NCBI GenBank assembly: GCA_033762815.1
Contig: JANRLF010000008.1
Coordinates: 310,001-374,000, forward strand
Length of the DNA stretch: 64,000 nt
Direction: 5' to 3'
Origin: JANRLF01 sp033762815
GTDB taxonomy: Bacteria; Bacteroidota; Bacteroidia; Chitinophagales; CAIOSU01
Positions 32,700 to 40,898 of the stretch are shown piece by piece (the stretch's first letter is position 1; each line of letters opens with the position of its first letter). The notes under the pieces were generated by a model, which was not told the origin of the DNA, did no database searches, and worked only from the letters and a program-made list of their open reading frames with translations. Made by a program: the position numbers and the translations under genes.

Positions 32700-34115
32700 A
32701 TGAAAGATAATAAATTGTTGCATGTAAGTAAAGTTTTATCGCAGATAGAACTTCGGCGCTTCGAGAAATACTTACGATACAGAACCGACAATGCCGTGCT
32801 GTTGGCACTTTTCGAAGAAATAAAAGCACATTATCCAACACTAGACAGCGATGATTTTGAAAGGGAAAAAATTTGGGAAAGGCTATTTCCAGGAAAGCCA
32901 TTTAACATGCCCCAACTCCGCTACGCCTTTTCTGACCTTACCATTCTAGTAGAGGATTTTTTAGTTCAGCAAACGGCCCTGGAGCAACAAGCCCCTTACT
33001 ACACTACCTTAAAGAAATGGTACCGCAGCAAAAACCTGGATAAATACTACCAACAAACACAAGCTTCAGAACTTGAATTGATTGAAAAAAATGGCGTACA
33101 TGATTCCCATTACTTTCTGAGCCGTTTCCAGTTTTTTGAGGAACAGTATCAATATTTGCTGGAAAAGCGCAACCGCAACAATGAACTGGATTTGAACGAC
33201 GTGTTGCAAGACCTGGACAAGTATTTTCTTACTACTAAGCTGAAGCATGCCTGCGAAATAGTGAATCGGGCAAACATCCTGAAAACACCATTTCCGGATG
33301 CCTTGAAGGCCGACCTGTTGGAATACTTATCATTGAAGCAATATGAAAATATTCCTGCTGTTGGCAATTATTACCTGATACTGGAAACCTTATTAGAACC
33401 AGATGTTACCGAACATTACAATAGGCTAAAAGAACAATTGAGCCTTACAAGCAGTGAATTCAGCAAAGAAGAAATGCGCGATTTGTATGGTTATGCCCAA
33501 AATTACTGCATCCGCAAAATCAATGGGGGCGATTTAGGTTACCTAAATGAATTGCTGGATTTATATAAAGCTCTTTTGGATAGTGGCGTCATTTTTGAAA
33601 ACGGGTACCTTTCGCACAGCGATTTTAAGAATATTGTATTCGTTTCGCTGAGGCTACGTGAGTTCCAATGGTGTTATGATTTTATTGAGCAATCAAAATC
33701 ACTGCTGAACCCTGCCCAAAGGAAAAACGCCTATACTTACAACCTTGCCTACTATTACTTCTTTATTGGCGATTTCAAAAAGAGCCTTACCCTATTAAAT
33801 CAAATTTCCTTTACTGACATCTTCTATTTTTTAGACAGCCGCTCTTTGCTGCTCAAGAATTTTTATGAATTAGATGAAATTGACCCCCTGCTTTCGCTCA
33901 TCGATTCATTCCGCTCCAATTTGAAGCGCAACAAAGAAATAAGTGAATACCAGCGCACGATATACCTTAACTTGGTGAAATATGTGAACCAACTGCTGAA
34001 AAAAGAATACCGCAATGCTACTAAAATAGCGGCCCTTCAAAAGGAGATAGAAGAAAACAAACAAGTGGCAGATAAAACCTGGCTATTACAAAAAGTTGCC
34101 GAGTTGATGTCTTAG
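32700..34115 (+). CDS. Large alpha-helical protein of unknown function
   Basis: A 471-residue cytosolic protein with no signal peptide or membrane helix. The ATG at 32700 is chosen over upstream in-frame codons because those lie antisense to the dockerin-like gene's start and its promoter. The N-terminal 90 residues form a compact helical segment (LSQIELRRFEKYLRYR ... LTILVEDFLVQQTAL), followed by many helix-turn-helix pairs like TPR or related repeats (for example NLAYYYFFIGDFKKSLTLL, cited as YYYFFIGDFKKSLTLL). Its size and layout resemble the gene at 54403. Function unknown; a scaffold or regulatory role is possible. Confidence 0.75.
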   Translation: MKDNKLLHVSKVLSQIELRRFEKYLRYRTDNAVLLALFEEIKAHYPTLDSDDFEREKIWERLFPGKPFNMPQLRYAFSDLTILVEDFLVQQTALEQQAPYYTTLKKWYRSKNLDKYYQQTQASELELIEKNGVHDSHYFLSRFQFFEEQYQYLLEKRNRNNELDLNDVLQDLDKYFLTTKLKHACEIVNRANILKTPFPDALKADLLEYLSLKQYENIPAVGNYYLILETLLEPDVTEHYNRLKEQLSLTSSEFSKEEMRDLYGYAQNYCIRKINGGDLGYLNELLDLYKALLDSGVIFENGYLSHSDFKNIVFVSLRLREFQWCYDFIEQSKSLLNPAQRKNAYTYNLAYYYFFIGDFKKSLTLLNQISFTDIFYFLDSRSLLLKNFYELDEIDPLLSLIDSFRSNLKRNKEISEYQRTIYLNLVKYVNQLLKKEYRNATKIAALQKEIEENKQVADKTWLLQKVAELMS

Positions 34116-34143
34116 TATAATATACTTTTTATAATTTATACTA
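34113..34143. terminator. AT-rich hairpin covering two convergent stop codons
   Basis: TAGTATAA (34113-34120) and TTATACTA (34136-34143) pair perfectly; the first arm begins with the plus-strand TAG stop and the second ends with the minus-strand TAG stop. A TTTTT run lies in the loop. It may act as a weak two-way terminator; an A/T-only stem is not typical. Confidence 0.4.
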
Positions 34144-34968
34144 TAAGAAAAATATAATCAAGGCATAAATCACGGGAAGGCCAATATAAAACGCTGGTGA
34201 CAAGTGATTCAAAACATCTCTTTTATCAGCTTTTACTCCCATTCTAAGATTATCGCTCCTGAAAAGCATTCCAACACCTATGAAAAATAGGTTGGTGATA
34301 AAAGCAATGTGCAACACTACTGAATAAGCACTTAGAATTGGCAACAATAGGCATAATCCTAACCACGATGGCAAGAAATAGGAAAACAATAGAAATTCTC
34401 TGCGGCCACTTCTATCTCTGCCTAACTTCGATGAATAAATAAACCTCAAAGTTGTTTTACCAAAAGAATAACCAAAAATGACCGAAGCTGCAATTGCCCC
34501 CAGAATAATTGGTATGGTAATAAAAATAGGAATCCGGAACCAAGAAACTATGTTGGCCAAACCCTGGTATAAACCCCAATTATAGTTTATTTCCCCCGCC
34601 ACACAGGTAGCCACAAAAGTCAAAAAAAAGTTGAACGGCAACACAAACATCCAAAAAAGAAAATAATGAAGTAAGGAAACTGGCCGTGATAACTTTCCAT
34701 AGAAGTGAAAGGAAACGAAACTAAGTAGCAACAACGAAAACACTGCACCTGAAAATACCAACACCACCGAAACGGAAGACCATGAATTATAAGATGTCGG
34801 CAGGTGCTCCAGCTTGTTGAAGGTGACTGTGGGGGAATAACCGAAGCGAGTACACAGAAAAGCCAGTGCGAATTGGTAATACAGTACACAAAGCATGTAG
34901 GCAGCAAGAAAAACCAGAGTACTGTTAACTAGGCGTTTGGCTTTCCTTAAGGAACTGCTGGTCTCCAT
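34141..34968 (-). CDS. Membrane protein associated with the exosortase
   Basis: A 275-residue integral membrane protein with about six helices, no recognised catalytic motif, and a basic loop (SSKLGRDRSGRRE, about residues 180-192). Its ATG lies inside the exosortase gene (44-base overlap), so the two are almost certainly co-translated. Dedicated exosortases of Bacteroidota often come with an extra membrane protein; this fits an XrtX-associated-type partner, but I assign that from context and not from a motif. It ends tail-to-tail with the gene at 32700. Confidence 0.7.
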   Translation of the reverse strand: METSSSLRKAKRLVNSTLVFLAAYMLCVLYYQFALAFLCTRFGYSPTVTFNKLEHLPTSYNSWSSVSVVLVFSGAVFSLLLLSFVSFHFYGKLSRPVSLLHYFLFWMFVLPFNFFLTFVATCVAGEINYNWGLYQGLANIVSWFRIPIFITIPIILGAIAASVIFGYSFGKTTLRFIYSSKLGRDRSGRREFLLFSYFLPSWLGLCLLLPILSAYSVVLHIAFITNLFFIGVGMLFRSDNLRMGVKADKRDVLNHLSPAFYIGLPVIYALIIFFL

Positions 34969-35515
34969 ATTTTATCAAGAAATAAACGAACAAGAACAAG
35001 CTTACAAACACTAAAATATTAAAAAGATGGTCATGTGCAAGGAATAAATATTTAGGGGCCTCAAAGGATATTACAGTCAAGCCGGCTATCCTCACAATGT
35101 TGAGGGCATTTATCAATAATATTCCGCCAATCATTGCTACAGCCTTGTACTTTCTATTAAACCCAGATACCAGCATCAGCAATAGGAAGTAATACATCAA
35201 CTGCAAGCCCAGGCAGTAATTGCCTACATTTACACCAGGCACTTGACCAATCCATAAATCCCTACCGCTTGCATAAACCTGATAGCCTAAAACCTGCAAA
35301 ATAAAATGCGAAGTATTTACCAATAGGGTTACCAACCAAACATTAAAACTTTCCCAAACAGCGCTCAACTCAGGGAACATTCTTTGTTCAATTGGAATTA
35401 GCTCCTCACCTAGCACCCAAATGATTCCTTTCCAAGAAAGCCAAATGAGTATCAAGATGAATAAATACTTTCCTAGAGCCAATTCCTTTCTGTAATTGGC
35501 AGCAATGGTTGTCAT
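34925..35515 (-). CDS. Exosortase (archaeosortase/exosortase family transpeptidase)
   Basis: Exosortases cut short C-terminal sorting signals in the membrane and transfer the protein to another carrier. The 196-residue product has about five membrane helices and the family catalytic triad in order: Cys101 (GNYCLGLQLMYY), Arg142 (NALNIVRIAGL) and His161 or His163 (LAHDHLFNILVF). The ATG at 35515 begins two bases after the stop of the small PLD-motif gene; an upstream reading is an arginine-rich alternative frame of that gene. The neighbouring protein is its probable substrate. Confidence 0.88.
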   Translation of the reverse strand: MTTIAANYRKELALGKYLFILILIWLSWKGIIWVLGEELIPIEQRMFPELSAVWESFNVWLVTLLVNTSHFILQVLGYQVYASGRDLWIGQVPGVNVGNYCLGLQLMYYFLLLMLVSGFNRKYKAVAMIGGILLINALNIVRIAGLTVISFEAPKYLFLAHDHLFNILVFVSLFLFVYFLIKYGDQQFLKESQTPS

Positions 35516-35517
35516 AC

Positions 35518-35748
35518 TTATTCCTGTACGGCCGGCTTCTTGCGGTATAGGTTCATGGCATAGGCGCCAGCACTGGCCAGCAGGGTCCATGACATGGGGT
35601 CCAAGGGAACGCCGGTACCGCCGCCGCCGCCGCCGCCGCCTGAACCGGGGCCTGGAGGGGGGAGTATCTGGGCGTGCAAGGTAGCGGTCGCAGTCAGCAG
35701 AACGATGATGCAAACCGCCTGCAAAACAATTTTCGTCATTGGCTTCAT
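35518..35748 (-). CDS. Small sorting-signal protein, probable exosortase substrate (PID/PEP-CTERM-like)
   Basis: The 76-residue protein has a signal peptide (residues 1-26), a proline/glycine linker with eight consecutive Gly (37-44), and a C-terminal tripartite signal: the GVPLD motif (46-50), a hydrophobic helix (about 54-68) and RKK (69-71). This layout matches PEP-CTERM and the Bacteroidota PID-CTERM signals, with PLD in place of PID. After removal of both ends almost only the Pro/Gly linker would remain. The exosortase gene follows after two bases, so a one-substrate system is inferred. Confidence 0.8.
   Translation of the reverse strand: MKPMTKIVLQAVCIIVLLTATATLHAQILPPPGPGSGGGGGGGGTGVPLDPMSWTLLASAGAYAMNLYRKKPAVQE
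35618..35640. repeat. (CCG)n microsatellite encoding polyglycine
   Basis: Seven CCG triplets plus CC in a row encode the eight-glycine linker of the small sorting-signal protein on the minus strand. Slippage here would change linker length in frame. Confidence 0.85.
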
Positions 35749-35766
35749 AATTTTAAATCCCCTCTT

Positions 35767-37491
35767 TTAGATTTTGATAAATTTCACCAGGGCGGTTTGG
35801 TTCGCGCCCACCAACCTTACACAGTAAACCCCTTTTTCGAACTTCTCGGTGTCGATGCGGTATTGGCTGCCATTCGACGCAATCTGTACCTGCGCAACGG
35901 TCTTGCCCGTGGCATCGATTACTTGGGCCTGGGTATAGCCGTGCTCCTGTGGCAGTTGCAGGGTCACGTTGCCGCTGGAAGGGTTAGGGTAAAGCTTCAC
36001 ATTTTGCTGGGCCAGTCCGTTTATACCGGTAGGCTCCGCGGTCTTGTTGAAGTGCAGCACGAAGCGCTCGTTGGCTTCGCCCTCTGCGGAGGTAAAGGAA
36101 TATACCTGGCCATCAGTCAAAGGTGTGGTGGTGCCAAGCTTCAGGTCTTCCAGCGCCACGTCGGCACCCAGGGTGGCTATATCGTTGAAGGTGAGGGTGA
36201 AGCTGCCTTCAACCCCGCGGTGCACGCCCAGCGGCACGGCCACCTCGGTGCCTTCCGCCAGCTCGGGAAGCGCGTTGTAGCTCAGGCGCTCATCGGCCGC
36301 CACGGTGTACAGCATCGGGTTGTAGTAGTTACCCATCAGCTTGTTCGCGTCGTACAAGGGGTCAAAGTCGGCGGTGGCGCCTGCCAGGAAATACACCTGT
36401 GTCCGGTCGGTCTTAGATGCGCCGTTCAGGGTGATGTTCAGCACGCCAGTCTCAGCTGCCTGCTTGTAGAACGTTGGGTTGCCCCCGGTCCTAAAGGTAT
36501 TGTCAAGGCTAAAGTCACTGGTGCCGCCCACGTTGGTTTTCCTTATTTGGAAGCCTTGGCCTACGGCGATGGTTACCGGAAGGGTAGGCGCAGGGGTCAC
36601 CCAATTGCCTGTGGAGCCATCGTACAACTGCACCTGCGCGTCAAAGCCCATGGCGGTCAATTGGGCACCCGATAGGGTGATTGGGCTCGGGTAGGGGTTG
36701 CCCACCAAGTGCCAGCCACGGCTGGAGCTGCTGCCGTCCTGTTGGTCAATGCTGCCGCTTTGCCGGGTAAGGCCGCTGTACGTTACGGCGCCATCGTTCA
36801 ATACAATGTCGTCAAAGTTGATGCTTTGGGGGCCAGCAGTGGAGCTGTAGCCGCGTCCGGGGGTCAGGCTGCCAGAGCTTTTAACGTACCAAAGCGACTG
36901 TGCGCAGTTTCCGATGGGCGAGGCATTCTCGCGCAGTTCCAACAAATTGCCATAAGGAGAATTGGCGGCTATGGAATCAGGGTTACAGGGGTTGATGCTG
37001 CTGGGCACAAGTTGGCTGCCATTAAGCGAAGGAGAGGTTGCAAACCCACTAGCATCATAATTAGGGATGGGCGAACTGATAAAGGATACCCCGTTCAACT
37101 GGTTGAGATTTACCCGATAGGTGCCTGAGCTGGGAACGAGCACGCTAGTTGACGTTTGCACCAGGCTGCCCCCAGGATTAACAACTATAAACCCATCATT
37201 TTGTAGGCTGCCGGTAACGGTAAGGGTTCTACCGCTGGGTATTGTTAACGTTGCACCCGAAGCTACATACAAATCAGCCACGGTTGCATCCACATCCAAT
37301 ATCGGGTCGTCACCGCCACCTGAAAAAATATTAACAACATCTCCGGGGCCGGGTACTACATATGTACTCCAATTGTAAAAATAACTCCATTGATTGCTCG
37401 AAAAACCTTGCCAATTATACTGGGCAAGCAGTACCGATGGTAGGCTTGAAAGGAGGAAAGCCAATAATAAAATGCGGGGTAGCGTTTTCAT
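35767..37491 (-). CDS. Type IX-secreted protein with a C-terminal sorting domain
   Basis: The 574-residue protein has a signal peptide (SVLLAQ cut), a parallel-beta-like region rich in short repeats near 55-110 (VADLYVASGATLTIPSGRTL, cited as ASGATLTIPSGRTL), a long middle part of unknown fold (WHLVGNPYPSP motif near 255), and a type A sorting domain at the end (KLYPNPSSGNVTLQLP, KGVYCVRLVG, VKFIKI). The gene is more G+C-rich than its neighbours. Its stop is 18 bases before the small sorting-signal gene, so it probably heads the exosortase operon; a functional link between a type IX cargo and the exosortase is unproven. Confidence 0.85.
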   Translation of the reverse strand: MKTLPRILLLAFLLSSLPSVLLAQYNWQGFSSNQWSYFYNWSTYVVPGPGDVVNIFSGGGDDPILDVDATVADLYVASGATLTIPSGRTLTVTGSLQNDGFIVVNPGGSLVQTSTSVLVPSSGTYRVNLNQLNGVSFISSPIPNYDASGFATSPSLNGSQLVPSSINPCNPDSIAANSPYGNLLELRENASPIGNCAQSLWYVKSSGSLTPGRGYSSTAGPQSINFDDIVLNDGAVTYSGLTRQSGSIDQQDGSSSSRGWHLVGNPYPSPITLSGAQLTAMGFDAQVQLYDGSTGNWVTPAPTLPVTIAVGQGFQIRKTNVGGTSDFSLDNTFRTGGNPTFYKQAAETGVLNITLNGASKTDRTQVYFLAGATADFDPLYDANKLMGNYYNPMLYTVAADERLSYNALPELAEGTEVAVPLGVHRGVEGSFTLTFNDIATLGADVALEDLKLGTTTPLTDGQVYSFTSAEGEANERFVLHFNKTAEPTGINGLAQQNVKLYPNPSSGNVTLQLPQEHGYTQAQVIDATGKTVAQVQIASNGSQYRIDTEKFEKGVYCVRLVGANQTALVKFIKI

Positions 37492-37704
37492 ATTGCGGTA
37501 GTTAATAGATTATGACAGTTGATAAATTAGTTGACGCAAGATATTAATTTTGAAAATACGTAGTGAACCACAAGGCACGATGGAATGTTAAATTAATGTT
37601 AACTTATTAAAAGTTCATTAAAGTGTGGGGATGCGGCCTTTAAAAAAGGAATCAATTGCCACATAAACATGGCTGCTGCACAAGTAGCCGAGTTAATGCC
37701 TTAG

Positions 37705-38670
37705 TTACAGCAGCTTCTGCAAGATATCGTCTATGCTGATGCCTTCGGCTTCGGCCTTATAGTTTTTTACGATACGGTGGCGCAGGATGGGTAATGCTAC
37801 TGCCCTAACGTCCTCTATGTCAGGGGAATACTTGCCGTTCAGCACGGCATGGCACTTGGCACCCAGCACTAAGAACTGCGAGGCCCTTGGGCCTGCACCC
37901 CATGATAGATAGTTGTTTACCAAATCAACTGCCTTTTCGGTGTTGGGGCGGGTTTTGCTGGCCAAACCTACTGCATAGTTCAGCACATTGTCGGCAATGG
38001 GTACTTTCTTTATCAGCTTTTGGAAATGCAGTATCTCATCTACCGTAATGCTTTTTTCCACTTTTACTTCCAAGCCAGCGGTGGTGTTCTTTACAACCTG
38101 TAGCTCTTCTTCGTAGCTGGGGTAACCTACAATAATGTTGAACATAAAACGGTCAAGCTGCGCTTCCGGCAATGGATAAGTACCCTCTTGCTCTATGGGG
38201 TTTTGTGTAGCCAATACGAAAAATGGCCTATCTAGTTTATGTACGCTACCACCAGCAGTGACGGAACGCTCCTGCATGGCCTCCAATAACGCGGCCTGGG
38301 TTTTTGGTGGGGTACGGTTGATTTCATCGGCCAAAATAATGTTGGCGAAAATGGGCCCGCGATTGAAACGAAACCCTTGGCCTTGTTCATAAATTTCAGA
38401 GCCGGTAATATCAGATGGCATCAAGTCAGGCGTAAACTGAATGCGCTTGAAGCTTAGATCCATTGCCTCAGAGATGGTGTTGACCAGCAAGGTTTTCGCA
38501 AGTCCTGGCACCCCTACCAACAAACTATGGCCGTCGCAAAAAATGGCAATCAATACCGTTTCGATGACCTTGTCCTGACCTACAATGATTTTGCCTATTT
38601 CCTGCTTCAGTACTTTATACTTGGCAGCCAGTGCATTTACCGCCTCAACGTCCGATGTGAAATTAGTCAT
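37705..38670 (-). CDS. MoxR family AAA+ ATPase
   Basis: MoxR ATPases act as chaperones that help assemble or activate partner proteins, often with von Willebrand A-domain proteins. The 321-residue protein has Walker A GVPGLAKT near residue 49, Walker B LADEINRTPPKTQAALLEAM near 115, sensor 1 (VLATQNPIEQEGTYPLPEAQ) and a C-terminal lid domain. Its ATG overlaps the surA-like stop by eight bases, linking it to the peptidyl-prolyl isomerase operon. No VWA gene follows in the window. Confidence 0.93.
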   Translation of the reverse strand: MTNFTSDVEAVNALAAKYKVLKQEIGKIIVGQDKVIETVLIAIFCDGHSLLVGVPGLAKTLLVNTISEAMDLSFKRIQFTPDLMPSDITGSEIYEQGQGFRFNRGPIFANIILADEINRTPPKTQAALLEAMQERSVTAGGSVHKLDRPFFVLATQNPIEQEGTYPLPEAQLDRFMFNIIVGYPSYEEELQVVKNTTAGLEVKVEKSITVDEILHFQKLIKKVPIADNVLNYAVGLASKTRPNTEKAVDLVNNYLSWGAGPRASQFLVLGAKCHAVLNGKYSPDIEDVRAVALPILRHRIVKNYKAEAEGISIDDILQKLL

Positions 38671-40036
38671 ACGTGCTTTCTATTGTTACTCCGGTCTTGT
38701 TCCATTTTTCTACTTGGTCGCATTTCAGGTACTTGGTATCCACAAAGGTATAGGTACTCTGTATGCGATCCTTTAACCATTTCTGTAGAGCTTCGCCCTG
38801 CTTCTTGTTTTGTGCTGCCGCCTTAATTTTATAAAAATCGTCCTCTAAATTGGCAGTATGGGCTTTTGTCCTCGATTTTAAAAATAACAGGCGATAGTAC
38901 TTTTCCCGCTCACTCACTAGGTACATTACTGGCTGCGATATGTCACCAGGCTTCATGTCGCTAATGGGTACAGAAAGACTGGGGTCTAATTGGTCGGTTT
39001 CGAAAGAATTACCACCCGTTTGTGGGTTGCTCAGCATACCCCCTTGATACTTGGTTTCATCATCTTCCGAAAAGCGGTTCACTGCCTTTTCAAAGCTAAT
39101 AGAATCATGAACAATTAAATTACGGATGGAGTCGAGTTTGGCCTTTGCTTCCCTTAAGTCAAAGTTAGTAATGGTTGGTATCACCAAAATATGGCGCACA
39201 TGCACCTTTTCGCCTTTTCTGCTCAATAATTGTATCAAATGGTAGCCGTATTGGCTTTCCACTATGGGACTAAGCTCCATGCTATCTTGCAAGCTAAAAG
39301 CTGCCGCTTCAAACTCAGGTACCATTACGCCACGCCCTACCATACCCAAATCGCCCCCCAGGTCTTTGGAGCCATCATCTTGGGAATAAATGCTAGCCAG
39401 CGTCTCAAAATCGTTATTCCCCTTTACAATCTGCTCGCGAATACCTTCTAACTTCTCAATGGCCAATTGCTTTGCAGTGGCAGAAAACTTAGGTTTAATA
39501 ACTATTTGCCCAATTTCCACCTCTGATTTAAAATAAGGCAGGCTGTCTTTTGGAATGGTGTTAAAAAATTCCTTTACCTCATTTGGCGTTACCTTCACAC
39601 TTTCATATATCTTGGCTTGCTCGCGCTGTGCAAGCAATTGTTCCCTTATATCGGTCCGGAATTCATCTTTAATCTGTAAAATGGTCTTTTCGTAATAGGC
39701 CTCCAATTTTTCTTCGGACCCAATCATGCTTACAAAATACTGTATGCGCCTATTCAACTCACTTTCCACCTCATCGTCAGTTACCTTTATACTGTCAATC
39801 TTGGCCTGCTCAAGGTACATTTTGTTGGTGAGCATTTGGTCGAACAACTGACATTTGAAACTCTCCGGCAGGCCGGGAGTTTCCAGTTTCATCTGTTGGT
39901 ACTGTAGCTCAATGTCCGACAACAAAATGACTTCATCGCCCACTATGCCCACTATTTTGTCTACCAAAACGGGTTTTTCCTGCGCTTGCAAGATGAGTAA
40001 CGTGCTTAGTAATATAGCTGTTAGGAATCCTTTCAT
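38663..40036 (-). CDS. Periplasmic peptidyl-prolyl isomerase (SurA-like)
   Basis: SurA-type proteins hold outer-membrane proteins unfolded in the periplasm. The 457-residue protein has a signal peptide (cut near LQAQ), a SurA N-terminal helical domain, and two parvulin-type PpiC domains (about 170-270, with QDDGSKDLGGDLGMVGRG, and about 280-380, with HVRHILVIPT). The ATG at 40036 is preferred to an in-frame TTG at 40051; it follows the stop of the upstream gene by one base. It is the third isomerase-like gene in the same operon. Confidence 0.9.
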   Translation of the reverse strand: MKGFLTAILLSTLLILQAQEKPVLVDKIVGIVGDEVILLSDIELQYQQMKLETPGLPESFKCQLFDQMLTNKMYLEQAKIDSIKVTDDEVESELNRRIQYFVSMIGSEEKLEAYYEKTILQIKDEFRTDIREQLLAQREQAKIYESVKVTPNEVKEFFNTIPKDSLPYFKSEVEIGQIVIKPKFSATAKQLAIEKLEGIREQIVKGNNDFETLASIYSQDDGSKDLGGDLGMVGRGVMVPEFEAAAFSLQDSMELSPIVESQYGYHLIQLLSRKGEKVHVRHILVIPTITNFDLREAKAKLDSIRNLIVHDSISFEKAVNRFSEDDETKYQGGMLSNPQTGGNSFETDQLDPSLSVPISDMKPGDISQPVMYLVSEREKYYRLLFLKSRTKAHTANLEDDFYKIKAAAQNKKQGEALQKWLKDRIQSTYTFVDTKYLKCDQVEKWNKTGVTIESTYD

Positions 40037-40037
40037 T

Positions 40038-40898
40038 TCAATACTTTTCAAAGTTGCCCTTTTTTACAGCTTGCTGCAACAACTTATCATAAGTGGCATT
40101 AATTAAATCAATTTTGCGCTTATTGATTATCAATCTTTTAATATCCTCTTTTACAAAATCAAGCGGGGCCAATTCACCACGCGGTTTAAAATTGTTTACT
40201 TTAAGCAGGTAAAGATAGCTGGAATCTTCCACTTCTGCTGTCGATTTGTTTCTGGCAATACTCTCCATCTGCTCGGCGGCAATGGGTATTTGCCTTTGTA
40301 TCAACGAAGTTTCTACCCATAAGGTATCTGCTAATGAAAAATCTTCAGCGTACTGAAAGCAATAAGCCATCAGCTTCTTTCTATCTGCCGCTTTTGCAGA
40401 ATTAATTAAAAACCTAGCTGAATCGATTTTTGGGGCATCACGGGGCAAGGCTATGTAGATAAACTGAACGGCATCCTGCTTTAGCAAAAAATTGTCGGTG
40501 TTAGCTTCGTAGTATTGCCGTATCGCCTCTTCAGAGACATTGGTATCCAATTGCTCGTTAATTAAATGGTCTTCATACTTATACATCAGCAACGATTCCC
40601 TGTAATCCTTAATCTGCTTTTCAATATCTTGCTCCTCATCACCAAGTGTTGACATGGCCTTATCCAAGATCAGTTGCTTCTTAATCCAAGCATCCACATA
40701 GTTCTTTACCAAGTTGGCACTGTCACGATTCGGTGCCTTCTTAATCAGCTCTGCTACTTCTGAATAATACAGGTAATTGTCCTTATAGCGGGCAATTGCC
40801 TTTTCCTTTGGCGGGTCCTCTTTTCGAAAATATTTGCACGAACTGGTCAAAAATACCAGCAACAAAACTGGGAAAATGCTGGTACGTGTCGCTATCAA
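40038..40898 (-). CDS. Periplasmic lipoprotein, isomerase-operon middle gene
   Basis: A 286-residue lipoprotein. Starting at the TTG at 40898, which overlaps the upstream stop by four bases (TTGA), the protein begins with a perfect lipobox signal (LVFLTSSC, Cys21). The upstream ATG at 40973 would add 25 residues and hide this signal. The sequence is highly charged, with long helices (QDIEKQIKDYRESLLMYKYE, cited as IEKQIKDYRESLLMY) and no clear PpiC motif, so it resembles the helical N-terminal chaperone part of SurA/PpiC proteins with a degenerate rest. Its place between two PpiC genes supports a role in outer-membrane protein folding. Confidence 0.8.
   Translation of the reverse strand: MIATRTSIFPVLLLVFLTSSCKYFRKEDPPKEKAIARYKDNYLYYSEVAELIKKAPNRDSANLVKNYVDAWIKKQLILDKAMSTLGDEEQDIEKQIKDYRESLLMYKYEDHLINEQLDTNVSEEAIRQYYEANTDNFLLKQDAVQFIYIALPRDAPKIDSARFLINSAKAADRKKLMAYCFQYAEDFSLADTLWVETSLIQRQIPIAAEQMESIARNKSTAEVEDSSYLYLLKVNNFKPRGELAPLDFVKEDIKRLIINKRKIDLINATYDKLLQQAVKKGNFEKY

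Noticed and set aside
35515..35713. Upstream extension of the exosortase (arginine-rich start)
   Set aside because: The extra 66 residues are an alternative frame of the small substrate gene, including its polyglycine codons read as arginine.
35674..36675. 333-codon plus-strand frame opposite the type IX cargo gene
   Set aside because: The minus strand has signal peptide and sorting domain; the plus-strand product has no recognisable features.
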